Of a stretch of DNA of 44,294 nt, positions 16,120 through 24,773 are shown one piece after another (the stretch's first letter is position 1; each line of letters begins with the position of its first letter). The position numbers and the translations under genes are program-made. This stretch comes from JBAZTA01 sp964588175. Lineage in GTDB: Bacteria; Omnitrophota; Gorgyraeia; Gygaellales; Profunditerraquicolaceae. The stretch lies in the NCBI GenBank assembly GCA_964588175.1, contig CAZPNW010000074.1:1-44294 (forward strand), written 5' to 3'. The notes under the pieces are model-generated. The model did not search any database. It was not told the DNA's origin and worked only from the letters and a program-made list of their open reading frames with translations.

Positions 16120-17765
16120 AAAAACATACGAGTGATTCGAGACAAAGATTTATTGAAAGATCCCGCCTGGGTTTTATTATCTGTGTTTTGTGGGTTTGCG
16201 CATCGGCAATAGTGCCGCCTGCGCGCGCGCAGCAGAATGATACGGCGGTGGCCCTGACAAAAGAGATCATGGATGCCAAGACCCCCGAGAGCCTTTTTAA
16301 GAGTTTTGAGGCTTTAGCAAGCCAATACGCCGAGAGCCATGCCTATTCTGATTTTGTGGTGTTCTTAAGGTCTTTAGCCCAGAAAAAACAATCACTTGAT
16401 GCGTATATTCATTATCATATCGCTTTCACCCGCTATCAACAACTGAAATACCTTGAAGAAACGCTCGCCTGGGATGAATATTTCAGCCAAGGCAATACCT
16501 ATCGGGAAGATCTTATGTTGAGCGCGCAGAAAGTTATTGAGGTGGCTTCCGTTAACGATTCCCTGAGAGTTTATGCCCGGTTGGTCCTCTGGCAGTTCCA
16601 TTATGACCAGCAGGACGCGTTTCATGAACAGGCGCTTGTTGATTTGATGAATGATGTTGCCGCGTACGCAGGAGGCGCGCCGGATATGCGGCCGGTCAGG
16701 AAAGCTGCGGATACCTTGTTATCGTACGGCCAGAAAGGTAAGTCGCGCGAATTATATAAGCTATATGTGGAAAAAACCATTGCTACGGTCGCCAAAACAG
16801 ATGAGCTTATGACGGCAGCGCTTGATTTTTATAAACAAAACAATTCCGAACTGGCAGAGCTTATGTTTGACGCGTACATCGGGCGGATCACGAATGCCCT
16901 GCCGAAAGAAGAAGCGATCCCTCTTTTAAGGAAAATAGCTTTCTTATTTGTTTATAGAACTCAAGCCGGTTTTCAGGATTTATTATACGCTGAAAGTGTT
17001 TTCGCAAAGATGTCCGCTCTCGGCGGTAAAGATATATTTGATGCCGAATTGCTTTATCAGCGGGCATTGAACGTTGAGAAAGCAAAAGAGTACGCATTAG
17101 CGCGAGCCTATTATGAAGAATTAGTCCAGCGGTATCCCGATGCGCCGTATATTGATGCGGCATGTTTTAAGCTGGGGGCCATGTGCCTGTATGCTTTCCG
17201 GGATCTCAAGACGGGTAAAGAGTACCTTCAGAAAACCGCTCAAAAAGGGTCCGGCAATCCTTATTGCCTGGCGAGCCTTTATCAGCTGGGGCTTTTAAGC
17301 CAATGGGAAGAGGACTATGATGCGGCAAAGAAATATTACGCGGATTGCCTGGAGAAAGCAAAGGGTGATTTCCCGCAGACAGAGTCTATGATACATGAGC
17401 GTATGAAAGAGATCGAGGGGCAGAAACCCCTTGAATATAACCTGAAAACATTTTTAGATACGTCATTAAAACAAGGGTATGAAAATTTCGAAATGAATAA
17501 GCTGGAATTAAAAGTTTCACCGTTAACAGCCCAAAAGGATTCTTCGGTGGCAGTAAGCGCTATGCCCTTCCTGTCGGAAAGCGGCTGCATGCAGGTTTCT
17601 GTCGAATACCTCTGGTCAGGCAACCTCGGTAAAGAATTGCCTGCTTCCGAGCAAGCTTCTTTTCAAACCTCTTATAATGAACTTGGGCCTCAACTGATCA
17701 ATGTGGTCGCGGTTACTGCAAGCGGCATTATTGACCGATGTTTTGTTATCGTTGATATTGAATAA
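16116..17765 (+). CDS. Exported TPR-like repeat protein
   Basis: The 549-residue protein has an N-terminal hydrophobic signal (FIICVLWVCASAIVPPARA, cleavage before QQN). The body is nearly all helical, with TPR-like pairs in the second half, for example YALARAYYEELVQRYPDAPYID and YDAAKKYYADCLEKA. The final ~100 residues change to beta-rich sequence (PLTAQKDSSVAV...VVAVTASGIIDRCFVIVDIE), possibly an immunoglobulin-like domain. The start overlaps the glycosidase stop by four bases (ATGA), so it belongs to the glycan locus, where it might scaffold or bind partners at the surface. No enzymatic motif is visible. A bidirectional terminator follows. Confidence 0.75.
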   Translation: MKKHTSDSRQRFIERSRLGFIICVLWVCASAIVPPARAQQNDTAVALTKEIMDAKTPESLFKSFEALASQYAESHAYSDFVVFLRSLAQKKQSLDAYIHYHIAFTRYQQLKYLEETLAWDEYFSQGNTYREDLMLSAQKVIEVASVNDSLRVYARLVLWQFHYDQQDAFHEQALVDLMNDVAAYAGGAPDMRPVRKAADTLLSYGQKGKSRELYKLYVEKTIATVAKTDELMTAALDFYKQNNSELAELMFDAYIGRITNALPKEEAIPLLRKIAFLFVYRTQAGFQDLLYAESVFAKMSALGGKDIFDAELLYQRALNVEKAKEYALARAYYEELVQRYPDAPYIDAACFKLGAMCLYAFRDLKTGKEYLQKTAQKGSGNPYCLASLYQLGLLSQWEEDYDAAKKYYADCLEKAKGDFPQTESMIHERMKEIEGQKPLEYNLKTFLDTSLKQGYENFEMNKLELKVSPLTAQKDSSVAVSAMPFLSESGCMQVSVEYLWSGNLGKELPASEQASFQTSYNELGPQLINVVAVTASGIIDRCFVIVDIE

Positions 17766-17793
17766 AAAAATTTTATAGAGCGTTATAAACAAA

Positions 17794-17828
17794 AAAGCGA
17801 AGACTCTATTTTCTAGAATCTTCGCTTT
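17794..17828. terminator. Bidirectional terminator between TPR gene and tRNA-fMet
   Basis: A 15-bp stem with one mismatch (17794-17808 with 17814-17828) has T-rich sequence after it on the plus strand and a run of six or more Ts on the minus strand. It can end both the carbohydrate operon and the eno-ftsB-tRNA transcript. Confidence 0.8.
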
Positions 17829-17838
17829 CTTTTTATAC

Positions 17839-17915
17839 TGGTTGCGGGGAGAGGATTTGAACCTCTGACCTTTAGGTTATGAGCCTAACGAGCTACCAGG
17901 CTGCTCCACCCCGCG
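17839..17915 (-). tRNA. Initiator tRNA-fMet (CAT)
   Basis: The 77-nt cloverleaf encodes its CCA end. It has the initiator hallmark of an unpaired C1-A72 end, and the anticodon loop CTCATAA. The anticodon stem is TTAGG/CCTAA, so the usual three G-C pairs at 29-31/39-41 are reduced to A-U, G-C, G-C. The rest matches typical bacterial initiator sequence closely. It lies five bases after the ftsB stop codon and probably shares its transcript. Confidence 0.95.
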
Positions 17916-17920
17916 ATCAT

Positions 17921-18193
17921 TTATTCATCTTGAGGGATTATCCGGACAGGGACTTCGTTTTTACGGACAACTCCCATTTTTTCACGGATGATCTTCTCTT
18001 GATAGAAGGAATCGTTTTCGATCCGTTTTATTTCTTTTTGGAGGAAAATATTCTCCGCCGCCAAGCGTTTAATCTTTACTTCCAGGTCAAAGTTTTTTTC
18101 TTTGAGTTCTTGAAGTTTTGTATAGCCGGGAAGAAAGAGGATCAATACCAGAAATATCCCCCCCCAGAGGTACAAGGTTTTCTTTAATAACAT
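17921..18193 (-). CDS. ftsB: FtsB/DivIC-family septum formation protein
   Basis: A 90-residue protein with one membrane helix at about 8-24 and then a coiled coil (LQELKEKNFDLEVKIKRLAAENIFLQKEIKRIENDSFY), ending in the conserved IIREKMGVVRKNEV segment. This is the FtsB/DivIC layout: a single-pass divisome protein that binds FtsL and FtsQ in the cell-division complex. It follows enolase by three bases, a widespread eno-ftsB pairing, and precedes the initiator tRNA gene. Confidence 0.88.
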   Translation of the reverse strand: MLLKKTLYLWGGIFLVLILFLPGYTKLQELKEKNFDLEVKIKRLAAENIFLQKEIKRIENDSFYQEKIIREKMGVVRKNEVPVRIIPQDE

Positions 18194-18196
18194 GTA

Positions 18197-19462
18197 TTAC
18201 GCTTTTAAGCGCGTTCCTGCATACGCCGCGCGGGAGCCGAGTTCTTCTTCGATGCGTAATAATTCGTTATACTTGCAGATCCTGTCTGTACGGGACAAAG
18301 AGCCGGTTTTGATCTGGCCGCATCCGCAGGCAACTGCCAAGTGGGCAATAGTCGTATCTTCAGTTTCTCCGGAACGATGAGATACGATCGCGCGGTATTT
18401 ATTCTTTTGCGCGATCTGTATTGTTTTTAATGTTTCGGATAAAGAGCCGATCTGGTTCACTTTTATCAGTATAGCATTACCTATTCTTTCTTCAATACCT
18501 TTTTTGAAAATAACCGGGTTGGTCACGAATATATCGTCGCCGACCATCTGGGCTTTGCCGCCGATCTTTTTGGTCATTTCCTGCCACCCGCTCCAATCGT
18601 GTTCTGAAAGCCCGTCTTCAATAGAGAGGATGGGGAATTTACTTATCCAGGAAGCATAGATATTGATAAGGTCAGTGGCATTCTTCTGTGTTCCTTCAAA
18701 TTGATAGGCTTTGTTTTTATAAAATGAACTTGCCGCGCAATCAAGCGCCAGGGAAACGTCTTTGCCCGGTTTATAGCCTGCTTTTTCAATTGCCTGGATG
18801 ATCAGGTTGAGCGCTTCTTCATTGGACTGCAGGTTGGGCGCGAAACCGCCTTCATCACCGACGGAGGTAGATAATCCCTTTGATTTTAAGATGGATTTCA
18901 GGTTATGGAATACTTCGACTGCGACGCGCAATGCCTCCGAAAAACTTGGCGCCCCTATCGGCATGATCATGAATTCCTGCAGGTCGAGGTTGTTGTCCGC
19001 GTGCATCCCGCCGTTCAATATGTTCATTAAGGGGACGGGAAGGATGTTCGCTTTCTCACCGCCAAGAAATTTATATAAAGATTGTTTTTTCGCCAGGCCC
19101 GCTGCTTTTGCCACAGCCAGGGAAACTCCCAGAATAGCGTTTGCTCCCAGATTGGCTTTGTTTTCAGTGCCGTCTAATTTGATGAGTAAAGAGTCTATCT
19201 TTTCAAAATCAGGGCTTAAACCCTTTATCGCGGAAGCAATTACGGTGTTAACGTTATTAACCGCTTTAGTGACGCCTTTTCCTAAATATTTTGTTTTATC
19301 CCCATCCCTGAGCTCTAACGCTTCGTTGTCACCGGTTGATGCGCCTGAGGGGACCGCTGCTCTTCCCGTGATCCCGTTATCCAGGAGTATGTCTACTTCT
19401 ACCGTGGGGTTCCCCCGGGAATCTATGATTTGACGACCTTTTACTTTTTTGATCTTTGCCAT
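18197..19462 (-). CDS. eno: Enolase
   Basis: From the ATG at 19462, with AAGGAG nine bases upstream, the protein is 421 residues starting MAKIKKVKGRQIIDSRGNPT, a standard enolase start and length. An upstream in-frame ATG at 19513 lies next to the predicted transcription start and is rejected. It converts 2-phosphoglycerate to phosphoenolpyruvate. The metal-binding core shows ALDCAASSF, SIEDGLSE and GDDIFVTN; the family signature is ILIKVNQIGSLSET, followed by SHRSGETED. It heads an apparent transcript with ftsB and tRNA-fMet. Confidence 0.97.
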   Translation of the reverse strand: MAKIKKVKGRQIIDSRGNPTVEVDILLDNGITGRAAVPSGASTGDNEALELRDGDKTKYLGKGVTKAVNNVNTVIASAIKGLSPDFEKIDSLLIKLDGTENKANLGANAILGVSLAVAKAAGLAKKQSLYKFLGGEKANILPVPLMNILNGGMHADNNLDLQEFMIMPIGAPSFSEALRVAVEVFHNLKSILKSKGLSTSVGDEGGFAPNLQSNEEALNLIIQAIEKAGYKPGKDVSLALDCAASSFYKNKAYQFEGTQKNATDLINIYASWISKFPILSIEDGLSEHDWSGWQEMTKKIGGKAQMVGDDIFVTNPVIFKKGIEERIGNAILIKVNQIGSLSETLKTIQIAQKNKYRAIVSHRSGETEDTTIAHLAVACGCGQIKTGSLSRTDRICKYNELLRIEEELGSRAAYAGTRLKA

Positions 19463-19534
19463 CGTTAGCTTCTCCTTTATCGCTTGTAGCATTGTATTGC
19501 GGGATAGTTTCATCCTTGTTTTAACAGGAAAAGA

Positions 19535-19563
19535 ATTATAACATGCAAAGTGCCTTCGGTCAA
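19535..19563 (-). promoter_or_regulatory. Promoter of eno
   Basis: On the minus strand TTGACC (19563-19558) and a consensus TATAAT (19540-19535) are spaced 17 bp, giving a start of transcription near 19528. It is divergent from the ftsH promoter. Confidence 0.85.
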
Positions 19564-19574
19564 GAAAATAAAAT

Positions 19575-19603
19575 TTGACTTATGTATACTCTTATGATAT
19601 CTT
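19575..19603 (+). promoter_or_regulatory. Promoter of the FtsH-type protease gene
   Basis: TTGACT (19575-19580) and TATCTT (19598-19603) are spaced 17 bp, about 20 bases before the ATG, with AAAGGGAG between. The short distance means a leader of only about 15 nt. Confidence 0.55.
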
Positions 19604-19624
19604 ATTTCTCTAAAGGGAGTTACT

Positions 19625-21283
19625 ATGAATTGGAAAAAGGTAAGATTTTATCTTAAGCTTTATTGGATACGGGGTGTTGTCGCTATTTTCATCACCATCA
19701 TATTCATCATTTTATGCATGATCATTGTCAGCGGGTTGCGTGAATGGCGTACTGCCGATCCCTACCTGCGCCAGTCACAGCTGGCAACCGCGCCACTCCA
19801 GATGTTTATCTGGGGGGTCATGGGTATTGTCCAGGGTGCGGTCTATGTTTTTATGATGTATTGGATGTTTTACAAAAAAGGCGGGCAGTCATTTACGCAT
19901 GTTTCCAAGAAATCGACTTCGGGTGCGAGTATCGGGATCCATTGGGATGATGTTATCGGGATGGACGAGGCAAAGCAGGAGGCTTTGGAAGTCGTTAAGC
20001 TTATCCTTGACCGCGCTCAATTACAGCGTATCGGCGGCAAGATCTTGCGCGGTATACTTATGCTGGGGGCACCCGGCTGCGGCAAGACCTATCTTGCCAA
20101 GGCTATCGCAACCGAAGCAAAGATCCCTTTTATCGCCATGTCGGGCTCTGAATTCGTGGAAATGTTCGTCGGGGTGGGCGCCGGGCGTATCCGCAGCCTT
20201 TTCCAAAGGGCGCGGCAGCTGGCGTCGCTTGAAGGGGGATGTATCATTTTTATCGATGAAATAGACGCTGTCGGCGCGCAGCGCTCAAGTGATACCGGTT
20301 TTGGCGGACAAACAGAAACCAATACGACCTTGAACCAGCTGTTGGTTGAGATGGATGGTTTGAAAGAAAAAGATACGAATGTTGTCGTTATCGGCGCAAC
20401 GAATATGTCAGAGCGTTTTCTTGATGCGGCATTGCTGCGCCCGGGAAGGTTCGACCGTAAGATCTATGTCGATAAGCCGAACCTGGACGACCGTCAAAAG
20501 CTGTTCAGTTATTACCTCAAGAGCGTGCAATTTGATGCAGAGAGCATTAAGATCGACCGCCTGGCGCGTATCACCGTGGGGCAGACTCCTGCGGATATAT
20601 CAAATATTGTGCGTGAAGCCGCCTTGATCGCGGTGAGAAATGATAAAGCGTTAATATCCATGAAGGAGATCGATGAAGCGCGGGAACGCATCGCTTTAGG
20701 TATTAAGCGGCGGATCAAAGTACGCGATGAAGAAAAATGGCAGACTGCGTATCATGAGGCGGGACACGCGATCGTTACCTATCTTTTGGTCCCCACGCAG
20801 GATGTTTTTAAGATCACCATTACTCCCCGCGGACATACAGGCGGGGTTACCTGGACACCGGAGAAAGAAGAGATCTTTATCCGCGATAAGAATAAACTTT
20901 TAAGCGAGATCAAAACCTGCGTGGGTTCGTTTGCCGCTGAAAAGCTGAAATTAGGCACGACGACCGCGGGTGTCGATATGGATTTCCGCGAAGCGATGTA
21001 TATCGCTCATAATATGGTCTGGCGCTGGGGTATGGGCAAGTCCGGTACTATCGGTAATTTTTATGGTATTGAAGGTTCCTGGTTTATTTCCGATGAAACG
21101 AAAGTCCGCCTGGATACCGATGTCCAGGAAATATTGCAGACCTGCTTAAAAGAAGTAGAAGCGCTCCTGAAAAAAGAAGAGCTTCTTTTAGAGCGTTTAG
21201 CTAAAGAATTAGTCGCAAAGGAAGAGCTTAATTATGATGAAATCGAGGCTATTTTTAACGAATTTGGCAAGAAAAGGCCTTAA
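19625..21283 (+). CDS. FtsH-type membrane AAA+ zinc protease, short periplasmic loop
   Basis: The 552-residue protein has two membrane helices (about 15-37 and 57-83) separated by only about 20 residues, whereas classic FtsH has a periplasmic domain of roughly 70-80. The AAA+ module shows Walker A GAPGCGKT (148-155), the pore-loop MFVGVG, Walker B IIFIDEID, and the RPGRFDR arginine-finger motif. The M41 peptidase has HEAGH (His377, Glu378, His381) with the third zinc ligand in TTAGVDMDF. All catalytic residues are present, so it should degrade membrane or cytoplasmic proteins. It is a divergent paralogue; whether it is the organism's main FtsH cannot be told. A lipoprotein gene overlaps its end by 50 bases. 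Confidence 0.93.
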   Translation: MNWKKVRFYLKLYWIRGVVAIFITIIFIILCMIIVSGLREWRTADPYLRQSQLATAPLQMFIWGVMGIVQGAVYVFMMYWMFYKKGGQSFTHVSKKSTSGASIGIHWDDVIGMDEAKQEALEVVKLILDRAQLQRIGGKILRGILMLGAPGCGKTYLAKAIATEAKIPFIAMSGSEFVEMFVGVGAGRIRSLFQRARQLASLEGGCIIFIDEIDAVGAQRSSDTGFGGQTETNTTLNQLLVEMDGLKEKDTNVVVIGATNMSERFLDAALLRPGRFDRKIYVDKPNLDDRQKLFSYYLKSVQFDAESIKIDRLARITVGQTPADISNIVREAALIAVRNDKALISMKEIDEARERIALGIKRRIKVRDEEKWQTAYHEAGHAIVTYLLVPTQDVFKITITPRGHTGGVTWTPEKEEIFIRDKNKLLSEIKTCVGSFAAEKLKLGTTTAGVDMDFREAMYIAHNMVWRWGMGKSGTIGNFYGIEGSWFISDETKVRLDTDVQEILQTCLKEVEALLKKEELLLERLAKELVAKEELNYDEIEAIFNEFGKKRP

Positions 21284-22118
21284 CCTCTTCATCATACTGA
21301 TCTTTCTGTGCGGCTGTTCTGCTCCCGTTGTCCCTCCCCTTTACGATGATATCGTATCCGCGATAACCAATATTGCCCTGAATGAATATAAGATCGAAAT
21401 TAAGGTAAGGCAAGTCGGCTCGACCTTATGGATCTATATGCCGGTAGAGAATATCTTCGAAAAGACGGATAAGCCGGATAAATACACGGAAAAATTCGAG
21501 ATCTTGAATAATCATAATGAATTCGCCGGCAGCACCTTAAAGCTTGAGTATCAGATAAAGCTTAAGAAAGAGGAAGAGAAGAGCCAGGAATATAAATATA
21601 AAAAAGATATCCTGGAGAAAATGAACAATCTCTGGATGGTGCTGCGAAGGGTGCTTTTCAGCATGGACCGCAGCCGCCAGGAAGAGCCAAAGTTTTTTTC
21701 TATTGTTACTGCCGATATAAAGAATGGGATCGAGATGCGCGAGACTTTTTACTATTTGGATTTAAAGAAAGTATCGTATGGTTTTATTTCCTGGGGGGAA
21801 TACCAGCATCGGGTCATCCAGAGTACGGCGATCGCCCCCGAAGCGATCGGTGATAAAAAGGGCAAATATATCCGTTACCAAAATATCACTTTAGATGAGT
21901 TTATATCCGGCCAGATCGAACACCGTATCAGGCTTAAGTTCCAAAAGCCGGAAGTCGATAAAAATGCCGATATCGATAAAGAAATAGTTGATGTGGCAGT
22001 TGCGACCGTCAAGATCTATAATTTCCGCGATTTTTCGAGTGTCGAGTTCAATAACCAAGTGACCAATAAACGCGTTATTTTAAATAAAGCGGCAGTTTGG
22101 TCGCGGGCGAGTGATTAA
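21234..22118 (+). CDS. Predicted lipoprotein of unknown function
   Basis: The 294-residue protein begins inside the ftsH-like gene, in another frame, with GGAAGAG about nine bases before ATGATG. It has a hydrophobic signal with a probable lipid-modified Cys28 (LCGC, a non-standard lipobox). The only in-frame Met codons after this are past the signal, which supports the overlapping start. The mature part mixes beta strands and charged helices (KLKKEEEKSQEYKYKKD). No known domain is recognised. The 50-base overlap suggests coupling to the protease; it could be an envelope partner. Its 3' end overlaps purN by four bases in convergent orientation. Confidence 0.75.
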   Translation: MMKSRLFLTNLARKGLNLFIILIFLCGCSAPVVPPLYDDIVSAITNIALNEYKIEIKVRQVGSTLWIYMPVENIFEKTDKPDKYTEKFEILNNHNEFAGSTLKLEYQIKLKKEEEKSQEYKYKKDILEKMNNLWMVLRRVLFSMDRSRQEEPKFFSIVTADIKNGIEMRETFYYLDLKKVSYGFISWGEYQHRVIQSTAIAPEAIGDKKGKYIRYQNITLDEFISGQIEHRIRLKFQKPEVDKNADIDKEIVDVAVATVKIYNFRDFSSVEFNNQVTNKRVILNKAAVWSRASD

Positions 22119-22720
22119 CTGTTCTTGACTTTCCTTCCCGAGAGTTTTAATTTCCCGTGTAATAATAATTGAATAGCTTTGGGGTAGAGGGTATGTTCGA
22201 GGGAGTGTATTTTATCTTCCAATGAGCGCAGGGTATCTGCCGCGGTGATCCTGATCGGTTCTTGAAGTATGATCGGCCCGTGATCGACCTGTTCATCGAC
22301 AAAATGTACCGTCACCCCGGTAAGTTTTGCCCCATAGCCAAAAGCCTCTTTAATAGCATGCCCTCCTTTAAAGGAGGGCAAGAGGGAAGGATGGATATTG
22401 ATGATGCGGTTTTTATAACGGCGCACAAAAGAGGGGCTTAAGATACGCATAAAGCCCGCCAGGACGATCAAACTGATCTTTTCTTTCTTGAGGGCCTGGA
22501 TGATCTGTGCTTCGAAATCGCCTCTTGTTGTGAAATCTTCGCGCGCTACTAAGAGGGTTTTGATCCCGAAGCGTCCGGCTTTTTTGATAACAGGAGCTTC
22601 GGGGTTATCGCATACTAATACCGCGATGCGGGCATTAAGCAGTTTCCGGGAAACTGCTGTAACGATCGCTGCAAAGTTCGTTCCTCTTCCTGAAGCAAAG
22701 ATCGCAATATTCTTTATCAT
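22115..22720 (-). CDS. purN: Phosphoribosylglycinamide formyltransferase
   Basis: The 201-residue protein has the N-terminal nucleotide fold MIKNIAIFASGRGTNF, the LAGFMRILS segment, the catalytic NIHPSLLPSFKG (Asn, His) and the GVTVHFVDEQVDHGPII region with the catalytic Asp. It transfers a formyl group from 10-formyl-tetrahydrofolate to GAR in purine synthesis. Length is normal for PurN. It is the last gene of the rnf operon, one base after rnfB, an arrangement with no obvious functional link. Confidence 0.95.
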   Translation of the reverse strand: MIKNIAIFASGRGTNFAAIVTAVSRKLLNARIAVLVCDNPEAPVIKKAGRFGIKTLLVAREDFTTRGDFEAQIIQALKKEKISLIVLAGFMRILSPSFVRRYKNRIINIHPSLLPSFKGGHAIKEAFGYGAKLTGVTVHFVDEQVDHGPIILQEPIRITAADTLRSLEDKIHSLEHTLYPKAIQLLLHGKLKLSGRKVKNS

Positions 22721-22721
22721 T

Positions 22722-23534
22722 TTATGGTTTCTTTTTCGGCGGTAATTGCCGGATCAGTATAGTCTTTGCGGGGCAGCTCTTTACGCATGCTCCGCAGGAA
22801 GTGCATTTGGTGTAGTCAATAACCGAAAGGTTATTCGTGACATGGATGGCATCAAATTTACAGGTTTTCTCGCAGATCTTACAGGCGATACAGCCGACAG
22901 GGCAGACAGCTTTTGTGTCTTTTCCTGTGTCATGTGAACTACAGGCAACGGTAACAATGCTTGCCGCAGGGGTAAGGATAAATAATTTCTTAGGGCATAC
23001 AGCGACGCATTTTCCGCAGGCCGTACATTTTTTTCCATTTACCTGTGGCAGATTGTCTGCGTCCATCGTAATAGCCCCGAAGGGGCAAACCGCAACACAG
23101 CTTCCATAGCCGATACAGCCGTAGGCGCAGGCCTTAGGGCCGCCTAACACCGCGTTGGCGGCAATACAATCATGGATCCCTGAGTAGAGCAGCTTATTTT
23201 TAACGCGGTTACTGCCGCCGTGGCAGAGTAAAACCGCTATTTTCTTGAGCTTGGCCTTTGCTTCTATTCCGAGAATGTTTGCGATTTCTTTCCGGGACTC
23301 TTCTTGTGTAACAGCGCATTTCTCCACGGTACAAGTTCCCTTGATCAGGCCTTCGGCAAATCCCATGCATCCGGGCATCCCGCAGGCCCCGCAGTTCGCC
23401 CCGGGAAGCTTATCGTAGATCTTTTCCAGCCGCGGATCGCTTACTACGCAGAATTTCTTGGACGCTGCCGCTAATCCAATCCCGAAAATGACCCCTAAAC
23501 CAGTAACCGTTAAAATGGGAGCTATAATGTTCAT
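22722..23534 (-). CDS. rnfB: Rnf complex subunit B (ferredoxin-input Fe-S protein)
   Basis: The 270-residue protein has one N-terminal membrane helix and then a Cys-rich series: GANCGACGMPGC (the RnfB [4Fe-4S] motif), CIGYGSCVAVCPFGAI, CTACGKCVAVCPKK, CIACKICEKTC and CTSCGACVKSCP. These carry several clusters that accept electrons from reduced ferredoxin. Length and order match RnfB of anaerobic bacteria. It is the sixth gene of rnfCGDEAB. Confidence 0.95.
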   Translation of the reverse strand: MNIIAPILTVTGLGVIFGIGLAAASKKFCVVSDPRLEKIYDKLPGANCGACGMPGCMGFAEGLIKGTCTVEKCAVTQEESRKEIANILGIEAKAKLKKIAVLLCHGGSNRVKNKLLYSGIHDCIAANAVLGGPKACAYGCIGYGSCVAVCPFGAITMDADNLPQVNGKKCTACGKCVAVCPKKLFILTPAASIVTVACSSHDTGKDTKAVCPVGCIACKICEKTCKFDAIHVTNNLSVIDYTKCTSCGACVKSCPAKTILIRQLPPKKKP

Positions 23535-23536
23535 TT

Positions 23537-24148
23537 TTAGAAACGAAAGCCGTTAAACCCCATAAATGCCAGGCTCATAAGCGAAGCAACAATGAAAGCT
23601 AACGGCACATCTTTAAAAGGTTTGGGAACATTTGTCAGCTCTAAACGTTCTCTGATACCTGACATCAGGATCATTGCCAATAAAAAGCCGATACCGGCAA
23701 AGAATCCTTGTGCAGCACTAAACCAAAAGCTTTCCATGGTGGTATATCCTTCTTGAAAGAATGTTTCCGAATTTAAGACTGCTACCCCCAAGACTGCACA
23801 GTTTACGGTAATAAGCGGCAGGTAGATCCCAAACAGGCGATACAGCCCCGGGGAAGTCTTTCGTACGACCATTTCTACAAATTGAACAAAGCTTGCAATG
23901 ACAAGGATAAATGAAATGGTGCGTAAATAAGTAATATTAAAAGGGATCAGAAGGAAGTGGTATATAAGCCAGGTGATCATACTGGATAACGTAGTGACGA
24001 AAGTCACCGCAAAACCCATAGAAATTGCCGGTTTTGTTTCTTTTGAGACGCCGATAAAAGCGCATAATCCTAAGAACTTCGAAAGGATAAAGTTATTTAT
24101 GAATACCATGGAGATCATAATGACCATGAATTTACTTACATCCATCAC
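23537..24148 (-). CDS. rnfA: Rnf complex subunit A (membrane)
   Basis: The 203-residue protein has about six membrane helices and the RnfA signature FINNFILSKFLGLCAFIGVS near the start. RnfA and RnfE are homologous, oppositely oriented integral subunits holding a membrane-embedded Fe-S cluster between conserved Cys residues. It overlaps rnfE by 17 bases and is followed by rnfB two bases later. Confidence 0.95.
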   Translation of the reverse strand: MMDVSKFMVIMISMVFINNFILSKFLGLCAFIGVSKETKPAISMGFAVTFVTTLSSMITWLIYHFLLIPFNITYLRTISFILVIASFVQFVEMVVRKTSPGLYRLFGIYLPLITVNCAVLGVAVLNSETFFQEGYTTMESFWFSAAQGFFAGIGFLLAMILMSGIRERLELTNVPKPFKDVPLAFIVASLMSLAFMGFNGFRF

Positions 24149-24767
24149 ATCCTACCTTTGTTATTTCTTTATTGGTTTTTCGTTTAATGTGGAAATAATT
24201 GACAAGCCCGATCAACAGCCCCAGTGTTAATAATGCCCCGGGAGCCAGGATCATCATGGTAACCGGAGCAAAGTTTTTAATGACAATTAATCCCAGCAGT
24301 TTTCCTGTGCCTAAAAGCTCTCTGATTGTAGCTATGATGACCAGAGCTATGGTAAAGCCAACGCCCATTCCCAGGGCATCGAAAATCGAATTAACAATAG
24401 GGTTCTTACAGGCGAAAGCTTCCGCTCGGCCCAAGACAATGCAATTGACGACGATCAGGGGCACAAATATCCCCAGTGAAGCGTTGAGCGCCGGCAGGTA
24501 TGCTTTCATGACCAATTCATTAATAGTGACAAATGTGGCGATAATAACTATGTAACAGGGGATGCGGATCTCTTTGGGGATTATTTTGCGTATGGCGGAA
24601 ATAATGATATTAGAACCAAGCAGGACAAACGTTGCCGCAGCCCCCATTCCGAGAGCATTAGAAACTGAAGTTGAAACTGCCAGTGTCGGGCATAACCCCA
24701 GGACGAGTCCGAAAGTGGGGTTTTCAATGATGATCCCTTTGGTAAATTCTTTGATCAATTTCTTCAT
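24132..24767 (-). CDS. rnfE: Rnf complex subunit E (membrane)
   Basis: The 211-residue, six-helix protein has FTKGIIIENPTFGLVLGLCP and LGRAEAFACKNP, typical of RnfE/NqrD. It faces RnfA in the membrane and takes part in the electron path and ion pumping. The C-terminus ends in a short Cys-containing tail (KVGCDGCK). It lies six bases after rnfD and overlaps rnfA by 17. Confidence 0.95.
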   Translation of the reverse strand: MKKLIKEFTKGIIIENPTFGLVLGLCPTLAVSTSVSNALGMGAAATFVLLGSNIIISAIRKIIPKEIRIPCYIVIIATFVTINELVMKAYLPALNASLGIFVPLIVVNCIVLGRAEAFACKNPIVNSIFDALGMGVGFTIALVIIATIRELLGTGKLLGLIVIKNFAPVTMMILAPGALLTLGLLIGLVNYFHIKRKTNKEITKVGCDGCK

Positions 24768-24773
24768 TTTTTC

